64,000 bases of DNA from Streptomyces sp. NBRC 110035 (GCF_000829695.1 NZ_BBNN01000021.1:94008-158007), one strand, 5' to 3'. Positions 17,230 to 27,127 are shown, numbered from the stretch's first letter. A program made the numbers and translations. The notes: a model not told the origin generated them from the letters alone.

Positions 17230-17820
17230 CTACCGCAGGCGCGCCATGAGGGCGTGCTCGACCAGGGTGATCAGCGCGCTCTTGGCGTCCGAGCGGTGCC
17301 GGGCGTCGGTGGTGATGATCGGGGCGTCGGGCCCGATCTGCAGGGCCTCACGCACCTCTTCCGGCTGGTAGGGCTGCTGTCCGTCGAAGCCGTTGAGGGC
17401 GACGACGAACGGAAGTCCGCTGTTCTCGAAGTAGTCGACGGCCGGGAAGCAGTCGGCCAGCCGGCGGGTGTCCACCAGGACGACCGCGCCGATCGCGCCG
17501 CGCACCAGGTCGTCCCACATGAACCAGAAGCGGTCCTGGCCGGGTGTACCGAAGAGGTACAGGATCAGGTCCTGGTCCAGGGTGATACGGCCGAAGTCCA
17601 TGGCCACCGTCGTGGTGGTCTTGCCTCCGGTGTGCGTGAGGTCGTCGATGCCCGCGCTGGCGGAGGTCATCACGGCCTCGGTACGCAGGGGGTTGATCTC
17701 CGACACGGCACCGACGAACGTGGTCTTGCCCACGCCGAAGCCGCCCGCCACCACGATCTTCGCGGAGGTGGTGGAACGGCTTTCGGAGACCGTCCCGCCG
17801 CTAGAGCTTGCGAAGTCCAC
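17230..17820 (-). CDS. cvnD: Conservon small GTPase (second conservon)
   Basis: The 196-residue GTPase is nearly identical to the product of 11878-12459. Visible differences are a 3-residue longer N-terminal stretch (GTVSESRS versus GPSRS) and a handful of conservative changes (for example GKT/DKT, AVVL/AIVL and VAL/IAL). The P-loop GGFGVGKTT and switch-II-like FGTPGQDRF are intact. It overlaps cvnC by 20 nt. The near-identity of this gene pair, against the strong divergence of CvnA and the CvnC N-terminus, suggests the two GTPases may be interchangeable between conservons. Confidence 0.93.
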   Translation of the reverse strand: MDFASSSGGTVSESRSTTSAKIVVAGGFGVGKTTFVGAVSEINPLRTEAVMTSASAGIDDLTHTGGKTTTTVAMDFGRITLDQDLILYLFGTPGQDRFWFMWDDLVRGAIGAVVLVDTRRLADCFPAVDYFENSGLPFVVALNGFDGQQPYQPEEVREALQIGPDAPIITTDARHRSDAKSALITLVEHALMARLR

Positions 17821-18196
17821 TGAGCACCCTTTCGAGCAGTGTCACGTCCGGTGCGCCGGTGGTCTCGTCGCCACCCGGCTGGTGGATGGCGACGAGACCC
17901 GCCTCCGCGAGGTCTGCCACCAGGATCCGGGCCACGCCCAGCGGCATGTTCAGGAGCGCCGAGACCTCGGCGACCGACTTCACCTCACGGGTCAGATGGC
18001 AGATGCGCTGGTGCTCCGGCAGGAGCCCCATGAGCGCTGCCGGATCGGCCGTCGTACTGATCAGTGCCTCGATGGCGAGCTGATAGCGCGGCCTGGTCCG
18101 GCCACCGGTCATCGCATAGGGACGGACCAGTGGCTGGTCGCCCTCGTCCTCGTACGGCTCCGCGTACGGATCATGAGAGGCGGTGGGCGGGGTCAT
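17801..18196 (-). CDS. cvnC: Conservon DUF742 protein (second conservon)
   Basis: The 131-residue product has a short acidic N-terminal segment (MTPPTASHDPYAEPYEDEGD) and the DUF742 domain from QPLVRPYAMTGGRTRPRYQL to the end, sharing LLERVLSGLRKL with its paralogue. ATG 18196 is preceded by GGAGGATCC, which favours it over the 12-residue longer version starting at 18232. It overlaps the following cvnD by 20 nt. Confidence 0.9.
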   Translation of the reverse strand: MTPPTASHDPYAEPYEDEGDQPLVRPYAMTGGRTRPRYQLAIEALISTTADPAALMGLLPEHQRICHLTREVKSVAEVSALLNMPLGVARILVADLAEAGLVAIHQPGGDETTGAPDVTLLERVLSGLRKL

Positions 18197-18307
18197 GGAT
18201 CCTCCGGGCGGGACAGCAAGTCGGTCGGTCAAGCCGTCTGACGGGGCCGGTGGGGGGAATGTGGCGGCCGGACGGTGATTTGGTGAGACGGGTGGTGCCG
18301 GGGCCGA

Positions 18308-18730
18308 TCAGTGGAGCAGACTTCCCTGTAGCTCAGCCCGCAGGTCCGGGGTGAGGACCGCTCCCGCGCGGTCGACCAGGAGTGCCATCTCGTAGCCGAC
18401 GAGGCCGATGTCGCACTCGGGGTGAGCCAGGACGGCCAGGGACGAACCGTCCGAGACGGACATGAGGAAGAGGAAACCCCGCTCCATCTCGACGACCGTC
18501 TGTGCGACGTCGCCGCCTTCGAAGATGCGGGAGGCGCCGGCGGTCAGGGAGGTCAGTCCCGATGCCACGGCCGCGAGCTGGTCCGCGCGGTCGCGGGGAA
18601 ATCCTTCGGACATCGCCAGAAGGAGTCCGTCGGCGGACACGACGACGGTGTGGGACACCCCGGGGGTGTTGTCCACGAAGTTGGTGATCAACCAGTTGAG
18701 GTTCTGTGCCGCCTGGCTCATCGGGCTCAA
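18308..18730 (-). CDS. cvnB: Conservon Roadblock/LC7 protein (second conservon)
   Basis: The 140-residue MglB/Roadblock-like protein starts with TTG at 18730, immediately after the TAG of cvnA and 6 nt after AGGAG, so translation is almost certainly coupled. The ATG three codons later is the alternative. The fold and key segments (VVVSADGLLLAMSEGFPRDRADQ, ERGFLFLMSVSDGSSLAVLAH) match the first CvnB almost residue for residue. It is presumed to act on CvnD. Confidence 0.92.
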   Translation of the reverse strand: MSPMSQAAQNLNWLITNFVDNTPGVSHTVVVSADGLLLAMSEGFPRDRADQLAAVASGLTSLTAGASRIFEGGDVAQTVVEMERGFLFLMSVSDGSSLAVLAHPECDIGLVGYEMALLVDRAGAVLTPDLRAELQGSLLH

Positions 18731-21700
18731 CTAACGCTCCTGCTGGTGAGTGGGTCGGGGGAAGCTGCCGGTCTGGGTGGACGAACCGGCCTGACGACCC
18801 TGTGCGATACCTCGACGGAGATTGGTCAGCCGGCCGCGCACGTCATCGGGCGCACGGGAGACCTGCGGACCGCTCTGGTGGGACTGCTGCTGAGCCGTGC
18901 CCGGGACGAGGTTCGCCTTGGGCACCCGGCGTGGCAGGCCTGAGGTGGTGACGCCGCCCGCGGCCGGCTGCCGGACGCGTTCGGCCTGCCGGACCAGCTC
19001 GTCGTTGGGCGAGCTGCGCCAGGTGGTGGCAGCGGACCGCTGCGGGCCGGTGGGCCCCTGCGGCGGCTGCGGTGACTGCTGTTGCGGCTGCTGCGGCTGC
19101 TGCTGGGCCGGAGCCGGGGGATTGCCCTGCTCCTCCTCCCGGGCACCATGGAACCAGTTGGTCTCCAGGGTGTCGTACAGCGGGGTGCGCCCGTCGCCGG
19201 GACCGGACGCCGGCGGCAGTGCCCAGGCGTCGCTCTGCCCGCGGCCGTTGTCGGGCCGCTGCGGGGCGGCTCCCTGTTCCAGCTGGGGACGGTCCGGACG
19301 CTGCTGCGGGGCCGCGGGACGCCGGCTGCCCTGGCCGCCCTCCTGCGTCCCGTTCGTCCGGGGACGCTCGAACTGGCCGGTGGAGGCCGGGTCCGCGAGG
19401 TTCGGGCGCTCCGGGGCGGGGTACCGCGCGGGAGCGCCGTCGCCCTGGCCCTGCTGGGCCGGGTACTGACCGGTGGAACCGTTGTCGTACGAGCCGTTGC
19501 CGTAGGCCTTGGCGTCATAGCCCTGCTGGCCCGGGAACTGGCCGGTGTGGGAGGGGTTCTGACCGTTGCCCTGTCCGTTGTAGAGGTCCGCCGGGGCGCC
19601 GTAGAGGTCACCGCGGACGAACTGGTCCGGGTCCTGGGCGCCGTCCGCACCGGGCCGGCCGTACTGACCGGTGTGCTGCGGGGCGTCGCCGCCGGGAGCG
19701 CCGTGACGGGGAGCGCCGGAGCCCTGCCGGTCGTCGAACCTGGGCATCTCGGCCGTCGCGCCGACACCGTGCTGGTCGTCGAACCGCGGCATGGCGTTCG
19801 TCCGGGCGGCGTCCGGCTCGTCGTGGCCGCGCGGGGCGTCCAGCGGTGCCCGGGGCACCGGCGGCTGGGCGTTCTCGTCGCCCCAGCTCGGCACCCGCGG
19901 CTGCTGGTCGCCGGGCAGCTCGGCGCGCGGACCGTTGTCGCGCGGGGGCAGCTGCGGCCGACGGCCGCGCTCGGCGTTGCCGTTGCCCCGCTGCTGGGGC
20001 ATGTCGCCCCGGCCGCCACCGAACAGGTCCTGGCCCTGTGCACCGCCCTGACCCGGGGACTGCATCCCCTGCGGGGCACCCGGAGCCTGGCCGCCGTAGC
20101 CGGCACCCGCGCCGGCCGGGGCCGGACGGCCCTGTGACGGAGCGCCGCCCTGCTCGAACAGCGAGGGAGCGGACGACCTGCCCGGCTGGCCCTGCTGGCC
20201 GCGCGCCCCTCCCGGGGCACCCGGCCGGCCCTGGCCGTCCCGTCCGGGCAGGGCCGCCCGCGGACCCTGGCCCGCGCCGAGCAGACCACCGCCGGACTGA
20301 CCGGCACCGAGGGAGCCGCCGCCCGACTGACCGCCGCCGGCGGCCCGGCGGGCCGCCGCGGCACCGGCCGCGGCCTGCGCGGCCGCGGGACCGCCGCCAC
20401 CCGGCTGGCCGGGCTTGCCCTGGGGCTTCTTGCCACCCTGGGCGACATCCACGGGCAGCATGACCAGCGCGGTCGTACCACCGGAGTCGGACGGGCGGAG
20501 CTGGATGCGGATGCCGTGCCGCTGCGACAGCCGGCCGACCACGAACAGACCCATGCGGCGGGAGACGGAGACGTCCACGGTGGGCGGCGAGGCGAGCCGC
20601 TCGTTGATCGCGGCCAGGTCCTCCGGCGACAGACCGATACCGGTGTCGTGGATCTCGATCAGCACCCGGCCGTCGGGCAGCGCGTGCCCGGTGACCTTGA
20701 CCTTGGTCTGCGGGGAGGAGAACGACGTCGCGTTCTCCAGCAGCTCGGCGAGCAGGTGGACGAGGTCGTTGACGACCCGGCCGGCCACTTCGGTGCCCGG
20801 CACGGAGGCCAGTTCGATGCGCTCGTACTGCTCCACCTCGGAGGCGGCGGCACGGAGCACGTCGACCAGCGGGACCGGGCGGGTCCACCGTCGTCCGGGC
20901 TCCTCACCCGCGAGAACCAGCAGGTTCTCACCGTTGCGGCGCATACGGGTGGCGAGGTGGTCCAGCTTGAACAGCGAGGACAGCTGGTCCGGGTCGGCCT
21001 CGCGGGACTCCAGTTCGGAGATCAGCGACAGCTGGCGCTGGATCAGACCCTGGGAGCGGCGCGAGAGGTTGGTGAACATCGCGTTGACGTTGCCCCGCAG
21101 CAGGGCCTGCTCGGCGGCGAGGCGGACCGCCTCGCGGTGCACGTCGTCGAAGGCCGCGGCCACACGGCCGATCTCGTCCCGGGAGTGCACACCGACCGAC
21201 TCCACGGACGTGTCGACGTCCTGCGGGTCGGCCTCGGACAGCTGCTTGACCAGCTCGGGCAGACGTTCCTGGGCGACCTTGGTCGCGGTGTCCTCGAGGC
21301 GGCGCAGCGAGCGGATCATGGAGCGGGCCACGACGAAGGCGCCGACCAGCGAGACACCGAGCACGATCAGGATCAGCGCACCGGAGATGATCGCGTCGCG
21401 CTCGGTGGCGCTGCGCAGCTCACGGGCCTTCTGTTCCATCTCCTCGAGCAGCGTGTGCTCGACGTTCTTCATCTGCTGGAGCTTGGTGGAGCTGTCGTCC
21501 AGCCAGTCCCGGTAGGACCGCTTGTCCATCGACTCCAGGCCGCCGGCCGACACCAGGGCACGGCTCGCGTACTTGTCGGTGGCCTGGATGGTGGCGTTGC
21601 CGTCCTCGATGGGCAGCAGCAGCTCGGTGGCCGGGTCCTCGCCGTAGATGCTCTTGAAGCTGCGCACCTCGGACTTCTGGCTCTCCAGCGCGGACTCGGC

Positions 21701-22579
21701 GTAGAGCCGGTCGTTCTCGGCGAGGTCGCCGAAGCTGGTGTTGTTGGCGGGCAGGGCCGCCGCGAGGACCGCGCGCTGGATCGACGCGTACTCCTTGGCG
21801 GCGGAGAAGGCCCCCAGGGCGCGTGTGCGCTGGATCATCTCGGAGTTGCTGGTCGCCTCGGCCATGTCCTGGGAGAGGCCGATCAGATTCTCGATCAGAC
21901 GGTGGTAGGCCTCGACGGTCTGGGTGGAGTTGCCCTCCGCCACGTAGGCCGTGTTGCGGATCTTCTCGAGGTCGCCCAGGTCGCCGGCGAGCTGGACAAG
22001 GTTGTCGCGGACACCGGTGAGATTGCCGTCCCGGCTGGCGTTGTTGATCTCCTCGGAGCTGTCGAGGAAGTTCTTCCGGGCGCGGTCGGTCTTCTCGCGG
22101 TGGCCCTTGACCCCGAAGTCGGTGGCCTTGCCGCCGTGCGCCAGCGGGCCGGCCGACTGGTCGCGCTCCTCCTGGAGCGCGGCGGCGAGCTCGGTGGCCT
22201 GCTGGGTCATGTCGGTCAGCAGCTTCATGTTGTCGAGCTGCTGGATGTCGTCCATCGACTGGTTGATACGCAGGGCGCCCAGCGAGGTGGCCGCGACCAC
22301 CGGGAGCGCGAGCAGCGACACCAGTCGGGTGGAGATCCGCCAGTTGCGCAGGGCTATGCGCGGCCCCGGGCCGGTGGGGTTCTTCGGAGGCTTCGACGGG
22401 GCCGGGGGAGCACCCTCCGCTCCCGCGGACTTGGCGCCGGGGCGGTCGCCGCCTTCACCGTTCACGGCCGGGCCCTGGTTCTGGGCGTGCTGGGGCGAGG
22501 AGCCGACGGCCATGGGGCCATTCCCGCCGTGCTCCGGCTCCGCCGAAGCGCTGCCATCCCTCTTGAAACGTCCCTGCAC
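18731..22579 (-). CDS. cvnA: Conservon sensor histidine-kinase-like protein with NIT-type sensor (second conservon)
   Basis: The 1282-residue protein starts at GTG 22579. An AGAGGTTG ribosome site sits at the same distance in both cvnA genes, which decides against the longer frame from 22630. Membrane helix 1 is near 86-105 (RLVSLLALPVVAATSLGAL). A large extracytoplasmic region resembling the nitrate/nitrite-sensing (NIT) domain follows, then helix 2 near 396-418, HAMP, and an ATPase domain with LLAELLENATSF (about 605) and IHDTGIGL. The C-terminal about 560 residues are extremely rich in Gly, Pro, Gln and Asp and probably disordered. The kinase-like core is far more similar to the first CvnA than the sensor or tail. 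Confidence 0.9.
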   Translation of the reverse strand: MQGRFKRDGSASAEPEHGGNGPMAVGSSPQHAQNQGPAVNGEGGDRPGAKSAGAEGAPPAPSKPPKNPTGPGPRIALRNWRISTRLVSLLALPVVAATSLGALRINQSMDDIQQLDNMKLLTDMTQQATELAAALQEERDQSAGPLAHGGKATDFGVKGHREKTDRARKNFLDSSEEINNASRDGNLTGVRDNLVQLAGDLGDLEKIRNTAYVAEGNSTQTVEAYHRLIENLIGLSQDMAEATSNSEMIQRTRALGAFSAAKEYASIQRAVLAAALPANNTSFGDLAENDRLYAESALESQKSEVRSFKSIYGEDPATELLLPIEDGNATIQATDKYASRALVSAGGLESMDKRSYRDWLDDSSTKLQQMKNVEHTLLEEMEQKARELRSATERDAIISGALILIVLGVSLVGAFVVARSMIRSLRRLEDTATKVAQERLPELVKQLSEADPQDVDTSVESVGVHSRDEIGRVAAAFDDVHREAVRLAAEQALLRGNVNAMFTNLSRRSQGLIQRQLSLISELESREADPDQLSSLFKLDHLATRMRRNGENLLVLAGEEPGRRWTRPVPLVDVLRAAASEVEQYERIELASVPGTEVAGRVVNDLVHLLAELLENATSFSSPQTKVKVTGHALPDGRVLIEIHDTGIGLSPEDLAAINERLASPPTVDVSVSRRMGLFVVGRLSQRHGIRIQLRPSDSGGTTALVMLPVDVAQGGKKPQGKPGQPGGGGPAAAQAAAGAAAARRAAGGGQSGGGSLGAGQSGGGLLGAGQGPRAALPGRDGQGRPGAPGGARGQQGQPGRSSAPSLFEQGGAPSQGRPAPAGAGAGYGGQAPGAPQGMQSPGQGGAQGQDLFGGGRGDMPQQRGNGNAERGRRPQLPPRDNGPRAELPGDQQPRVPSWGDENAQPPVPRAPLDAPRGHDEPDAARTNAMPRFDDQHGVGATAEMPRFDDRQGSGAPRHGAPGGDAPQHTGQYGRPGADGAQDPDQFVRGDLYGAPADLYNGQGNGQNPSHTGQFPGQQGYDAKAYGNGSYDNGSTGQYPAQQGQGDGAPARYPAPERPNLADPASTGQFERPRTNGTQEGGQGSRRPAAPQQRPDRPQLEQGAAPQRPDNGRGQSDAWALPPASGPGDGRTPLYDTLETNWFHGAREEEQGNPPAPAQQQPQQPQQQSPQPPQGPTGPQRSAATTWRSSPNDELVRQAERVRQPAAGGVTTSGLPRRVPKANLVPGTAQQQSHQSGPQVSRAPDDVRGRLTNLRRGIAQGRQAGSSTQTGSFPRPTHQQER

Positions 22580-23198
22580 TAGCGTCGCAACCTCTGGACC
22601 AGGCGCCCCTCCGCGTGAACGGCGGGACACGGTGTCGGCGCCATAGGGGCGCCCTGAATACGCCCCCGTGGCGGTCGTGAGTGACCGGCGCGGGTTCCCC
22701 CTTGCTCACCGCCACGGCGGCGCGTTCGCGCGCCCCTTGTGCGCCGGATCGGAATCTGCGGCGGTCGCTGGAATTCCAGCACAGTGCGGGATCTCCCAAC
22801 AAGGCCCACGGGGTATGCGGTGACCTACATGACACGGGGTGAAGGGGAGGTCACCGCGCGTGGGAAGCGATCTCGGGCAAAGGGGGCCAAGAGGGGTGAT
22901 TGCGCTGGGCGGATCCGGGGTCGACGCGGTGTCCCAGTCGCGATGATCGGGAGCGGAATGGCCGCTTCAGGTGTCCAATGTCCGTTTCACTCCCAAGGGA
23001 AAGCGGCCCGGATTGTGCGATTTGCCCCTCGATTCGTGAGCAAACTCACACGCATATGACGGTCCCTCACGCCGGTCGGTGGGAAACGCGTGTTTAGCCT
23101 GACGCTTTACAGAGACGGCACAACAGACAACCCGCGCCCGAGGGGGCGGTCCTCGGACCCCGTCGGACGCCCGTGAACAGGACAGGGTCGAGTACACA
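22580..23198. other. Intergenic region upstream of the second conservon
   Basis: About 620 bp separate divergent transcripts. It contains the inverted repeat listed separately, a GTGAG-CAAA-CTCAC palindrome at 23036-23049 and AT-richer DNA at 22970-23130 that probably holds promoters. I could not pick a convincing -35/-10 pair. No coding sequence is apparent. Confidence 0.5.
22817..22857. promoter_or_regulatory. Inverted repeat GCGGTGACCT/AGGTCACCGC upstream of the second cvnA
   Basis: Ten-base perfect arms (22817-22826 and 22848-22857) are separated by 21 bp, about 240-280 bp upstream of the cvnA start. It could be a regulator site or an mRNA hairpin; no known consensus is recognised. Confidence 0.4.
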
Positions 23199-23384
23199 GT
23201 GAAGACGACGATGTTCCACAAGATCGCCAACCCGCGGCGCACGACGCTGGCCCACCTCGACGGCGCCGCCGAACTGCAGGCGCCGGTCCAGCAGGAGCAC
23301 ACCGTCGAGCTCCCGGCCCAGACCGCCAATCCCAGGCGCACCGTCCTCATGGAGATGCCGTCCGCGGCCGGCGCCGCGAGCTAG
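23199..23384 (+). CDS. Small peptide of unknown function with duplicated ANPRRT motif
   Basis: The 61-residue product begins MKTTMFHKIANPRRTTLAHL, and its C-terminal third contains TANPRRTVLMEM. The motif ANPRRT-x-L thus occurs twice, 33 residues apart, with identical core. There is no signal peptide, membrane segment or Cys. GTG 23199 has a weak AGGACAGGG upstream. Codon use is normal for the genome (third positions mostly G/C), supporting it as a real gene. It lies alone between the conservon control region and a hairpin (23407-23432). I do not recognise the family. Confidence 0.65.
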   Translation: MKTTMFHKIANPRRTTLAHLDGAAELQAPVQQEHTVELPAQTANPRRTVLMEMPSAAGAAS

Positions 23385-23406
23385 TCCTCCTTCCCGCACC
23401 GGCCTT

Positions 23407-23432
23407 CCCGTACCGGCACCGACTGGTACGGG
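23407..23432 (+). terminator. Hairpin after the small peptide gene
   Basis: CCCGTACC (23407-23414) pairs with GGTACGGG (23425-23432), 22 nt after the stop codon. It lies within a run of related ACCGGC/GCCGGT sequences that could extend the stem. Confidence 0.5.
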
Positions 23433-23626
23433 CACCGGCCCCGAAATGCTCAAGGGCCCCGGAGGCAGTCCGAGCGGCCGGAACGGTCCCGCGGCGTCCC
23501 CTCTCACCAGGGGGCGCCGCTCCGTGCTGTACACGGGGCGATGCGCGAGGCGCGCGCCCCCTGCCGCGTTAGCCTGGAGCATCAGACTCCAGCCAGCTCA
23601 GTCAAGGTCAAGGGGCCAAGCATCCC

Positions 23627-24404
<778 letters not shown>

Positions 24405-24412
<8 letters not shown>

Positions 24413-25889
24413 CGCAGCAGGTTCCTCAGTTCGCGTCCGTTTCTGTCCGTCGCCCACCGGCAACCCGCACGTGGGCCTGGTCCGCACCGCCCTGTTCAAC
24501 TGGGCGTTCGCCAAGCACCACCAGGGCACGCTGGTCTTCCGCATCGAGGACACCGACGCGGCCCGCGACTCCGAGGAGTCGTACGACCAGCTCCTCGACG
24601 CGATGCGCTGGCTCGGCTTCGACTGGGACGAGGGCCCCGAGGTCGGCGGCCCGCACGCGCCGTACCGCCAGTCGCAGCGCATGGACATCTACCGGGACGT
24701 CGCCGACCGGCTCCTGGACGCCGGCCACGCCTACCGCTGCTACTGCTCCCAGGAGGAGCTGGACACCCGCCGCGAGGCCGCCCGTGCCGCCGGCAGGCCC
24801 TCCGGGTACGACGGCCACTGCCGCGAGCTGACCGACGCCCGGGTCGAGGAGTACCGGGCCCAGGGCCGCGAGCCGATCGTCCGCTTCCGGATGCCCGACG
24901 AGACGATCACCTTCACCGACCTGGTCCGCGGCGAGCTCACCTTCACCCCGGAGAACGTCCCGGACTACGGCATCGTGCGCGCCAACGGCGCCCCGCTGTA
25001 CACCCTGGTCAACCCGGTCGACGACGCCCTGATGGAGATCACCCACGTCCTGCGCGGCGAGGACCTGCTCTCCTCCACCCCCCGCCAGGTCGCCCTGTAC
25101 AAGGCGCTGACCGAGCTGGGCATCGCGAAGCGGACCCCGGCCTTCGGCCACCTGCCCTACGTCATGGGCGAGGGCAACAAGAAGCTCTCCAAGCGCGACC
25201 CCCAGTCGTCGCTCAACCTCTACCGCGAGCGCGGCTTCCTCCCCGAGGGCCTGCTCAACTACCTCTCCCTGCTCGGCTGGTCGCTCTCCGCCGACCAGGA
25301 CGTCTTCACGGTCGAGGAGATGGTCGCGGCCTTCGACGTCACCGACGTCAACCCCAACCCGGCCCGCTTCGACCTCAAGAAGTGCGAGGCGATCAACGCC
25401 GACCACATCCGCCTGCTCGACGTGAAGGACTTCACCGAGCGCTGCCGCCCGTGGCTGCAGGCCCCCGCCGCCCCCTGGACCCCGGAGGCCTTCGACGAGG
25501 CCAAGTGGCAGGCGATCGCCCCGCACGCGCAGACCCGCCTGAAGGTGCTGTCGGAGATCACCGACAACGTCGACTTCCTGTTCCTGCCGGAGCCGGTCTT
25601 CGACGAGGCCTCCTGGGCCAAGGCGATGAAGGAGGGCTCCGACGCCCTGCTGCGCACCGCCCGCGAGAAGCTGGACGCGGCCGACTGGACGTCGGCCGCG
25701 TCCCTGAAGGAGGCCGTCCTGGCCGCCGGCGAGGCCCACGGCCTCAAGCTCGGCAAGGCGCAGGCCCCGGTCCGCGTCGCCGTCACCGGCCGCACGGTCG
25801 GCCTGCCCCTCTTCGAGTCCCTCGAGGTCCTGGGCAAGGAGACGACCCTGACCCGCATCGACGCCGCCCTGGCGAAGCTCACCGCGTAG
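24405..25889 (+). CDS. gltX: Glutamyl-tRNA synthetase
   Basis: The 494-residue class I aminoacyl-tRNA synthetase has the HIGH-type motif as PSPTGNPHVG (about residue 16) and the KMSKS-type motif as KLSKRD (about residue 260). It charges tRNA-Glu. In bacteria lacking GlnRS, such as actinomycetes, it is non-discriminating and also forms Glu-tRNA-Gln for the GatCAB amidotransferase. GTG 24405 is chosen over TTG 24396 because AAGG lies 9 nt before it and because of family alignment. A Gln/Glu tRNA cluster begins 0.9 kb downstream, so enzyme and substrate genes are neighbours. Confidence 0.96.
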
Positions 25890-25898
25890 TCCCACCCA

Positions 25899-25942
25899 GG
25901 CCGAGGGGCGGCACCCGAAGTACGGGGTGCCGCCCCTCGGCC
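25899..25942. terminator. 18-bp hairpin terminator after gltX
   Basis: Positions 25899-25916 pair perfectly with 25925-25942 around an 8-nt loop, 10 nt after the gltX stop and 22 nt before the next gene's start. Confidence 0.75.
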
Positions 25943-25963
25943 GTTGTCGGTACCGTCGGTTGC

Positions 25964-26695
25964 ATGGCGATCCGAGCAGTTGTCTGGGACGTGGACGACA
26001 CCCTCTTCGACTACACCTCCGCCGACCGCGAAGGCATGCGGGCACATCTCCTCGCCGAGGAGCTGCTCGCCGGGTACGCCTCCGTGGAGGAGGCGCTGCT
26101 GCGCTGGCGGGAGGTGACCGACCTCCAGTGGGCCCGGTTCGCCGCGGGCGAGGTCGACTTCGAGACCCAGCGGCGCGACCGCATCCGGATCTTCCTGGAG
26201 CGCGAGCTGACCGACGACGAGGCCGACGACTGGTTCCGGCGCTACCTGGTGCACTACGAGTCCGCCTGGTCCCTCTTCCCGGACGTCCTGCCGGTCCTCG
26301 ACGCGCTCGCCGCCAGCCACCGGCACGCCGTGCTGTCCAACTCCAGCCTGCACGTCCAGGACCCCAAGCTGCGCGCCCTCGGCGTCCACGACCGTTTCGA
26401 GGCCGTCCTGTGCGCCGCCGAGCTGGGTGTCTCCAAGCCCGAGGCCGGCGCGTTCCTGGCGGCCTGCGAGGCCCTGGCGCTGCCGCCCGACCAGGTCGCG
26501 TACGTCGGCGACCATCCCGAGATCGACGGGCGGGGCGCCGCGGAGGCCGGGCTGCTGTCGGTGTGGATCGACCGGGGCGGGGCGTACGCGACCGCCGAGC
26601 CGCCCGTGGGGCCGCGCCGGATCGTCTCCCTCGGTGAACTCCCCGCACTCCTGCGCGCGGATACCCGTTTTGGAGCCCCGACCGGCATCGGGTAA
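25964..26695 (+). CDS. HAD-family hydrolase (phosphatase)
   Basis: The 243-residue haloacid-dehalogenase superfamily enzyme has motif I DVDDTLFDYT (residues 9-18, nucleophile D9), motif II LSNSS, motif III lysine in GVSKPEAGAF and motif IV VGDHPEIDG. The helical cap inserted after motif I makes it a type C1 member. It is probably a small-metabolite phosphatase; the substrate cannot be inferred. The gene starts immediately after the gltX terminator and its last bases overlap the tRNA promoter candidate. Confidence 0.88.
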   Translation: MAIRAVVWDVDDTLFDYTSADREGMRAHLLAEELLAGYASVEEALLRWREVTDLQWARFAAGEVDFETQRRDRIRIFLERELTDDEADDWFRRYLVHYESAWSLFPDVLPVLDALAASHRHAVLSNSSLHVQDPKLRALGVHDRFEAVLCAAELGVSKPEAGAFLAACEALALPPDQVAYVGDHPEIDGRGAAEAGLLSVWIDRGGAYATAEPPVGPRRIVSLGELPALLRADTRFGAPTGIG

Positions 26696-26698
26696 TGT
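26670..26698 (+). promoter_or_regulatory. Promoter candidate for the tRNA cluster
   Basis: TTGGAG (26670-26675), a 17-nt spacer and TAATGT (26693-26698) fit the vegetative (HrdB-type) consensus. It lies at the end of the HAD gene, 88 bp before the first tRNA. Confidence 0.55.
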
Positions 26699-26786
26699 TC
26701 TTCCTGCGCCGCGGGGGTCCGGGCCGGAAGGTCAGAACCCCCCAGCGCACAGCTAGAACAAGAACCCTTCGGGGCTTGCGTTCCAG

Positions 26787-26858
26787 TGGCCTATGGTGTA
26801 ATTGGCAGCACGACTGATTCTGGTTCAGTTAGTCTTGGTTCGAGTCCAGGTAGGCCAG
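26787..26858 (+). tRNA. tRNA-Gln (CTG anticodon)
   Basis: This 72-nt tRNA has acceptor stem TGGCCTA/TAGGCCA, anticodon stem-loop ACTGA-TTCTGGT-TCAGT with anticodon CTG, and T-arm GGTTCGAGTCC. No CCA is encoded. It is the first of five tRNAs in the order Gln-Glu-Glu-Gln-Glu. Confidence 0.95.
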
Positions 26859-26898
26859 CTCGCAGAGCTCATCTGCACCGCGCGGATCTCATCCGCGA

Positions 26899-26971
26899 GC
26901 CCCCGTTGTGTAGCGGCCTAGCACGCTGCCCTCTCAAGGCAGTAGCGCCGGTTCGAATCCGGTCGGGGGTA
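26899..26971 (+). tRNA. tRNA-Glu (CTC anticodon), variant anticodon stem
   Basis: This 73-nt tRNA has acceptor GCCCCCG/CGGGGGT and anticodon arm CTGCC-CTCTCAA-GGCAG with anticodon CTC. It differs from the other two Glu copies by one compensatory base pair in the anticodon stem (CTGCC/GGCAG here, CCGCC/GGCGG there). Confidence 0.95.
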
Positions 26972-27032
26972 CAGATCCTTCCCGCGAGGGCAGCAGGGTA
27001 GCTCCCACTGCTCACGATGCAGGATCGCCAGG

Positions 27033-27105
27033 GCCCCCGTTGTGTAGCGGCCTAGCACGCCGCCCTCTCAAGGCGGTAGCGCCGGTTCGAATCCGGTCGG
27101 GGGTA
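27033..27105 (+). tRNA. tRNA-Glu (CTC anticodon)
   Basis: This 73-nt tRNA has anticodon arm CCGCC-CTCTCAA-GGCGG and is identical to the copy at 27228-27300. Confidence 0.95.
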
Positions 27106-27127
27106 CTGAACTGGTCTAAACCATCAT

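Noticed and set aside
18731..22630. Longer second CvnA starting at GTG 22630
   Set aside because: No ribosome site is present there; AGAGGTTG precedes GTG 22579 at the same spacing as in the other cvnA.
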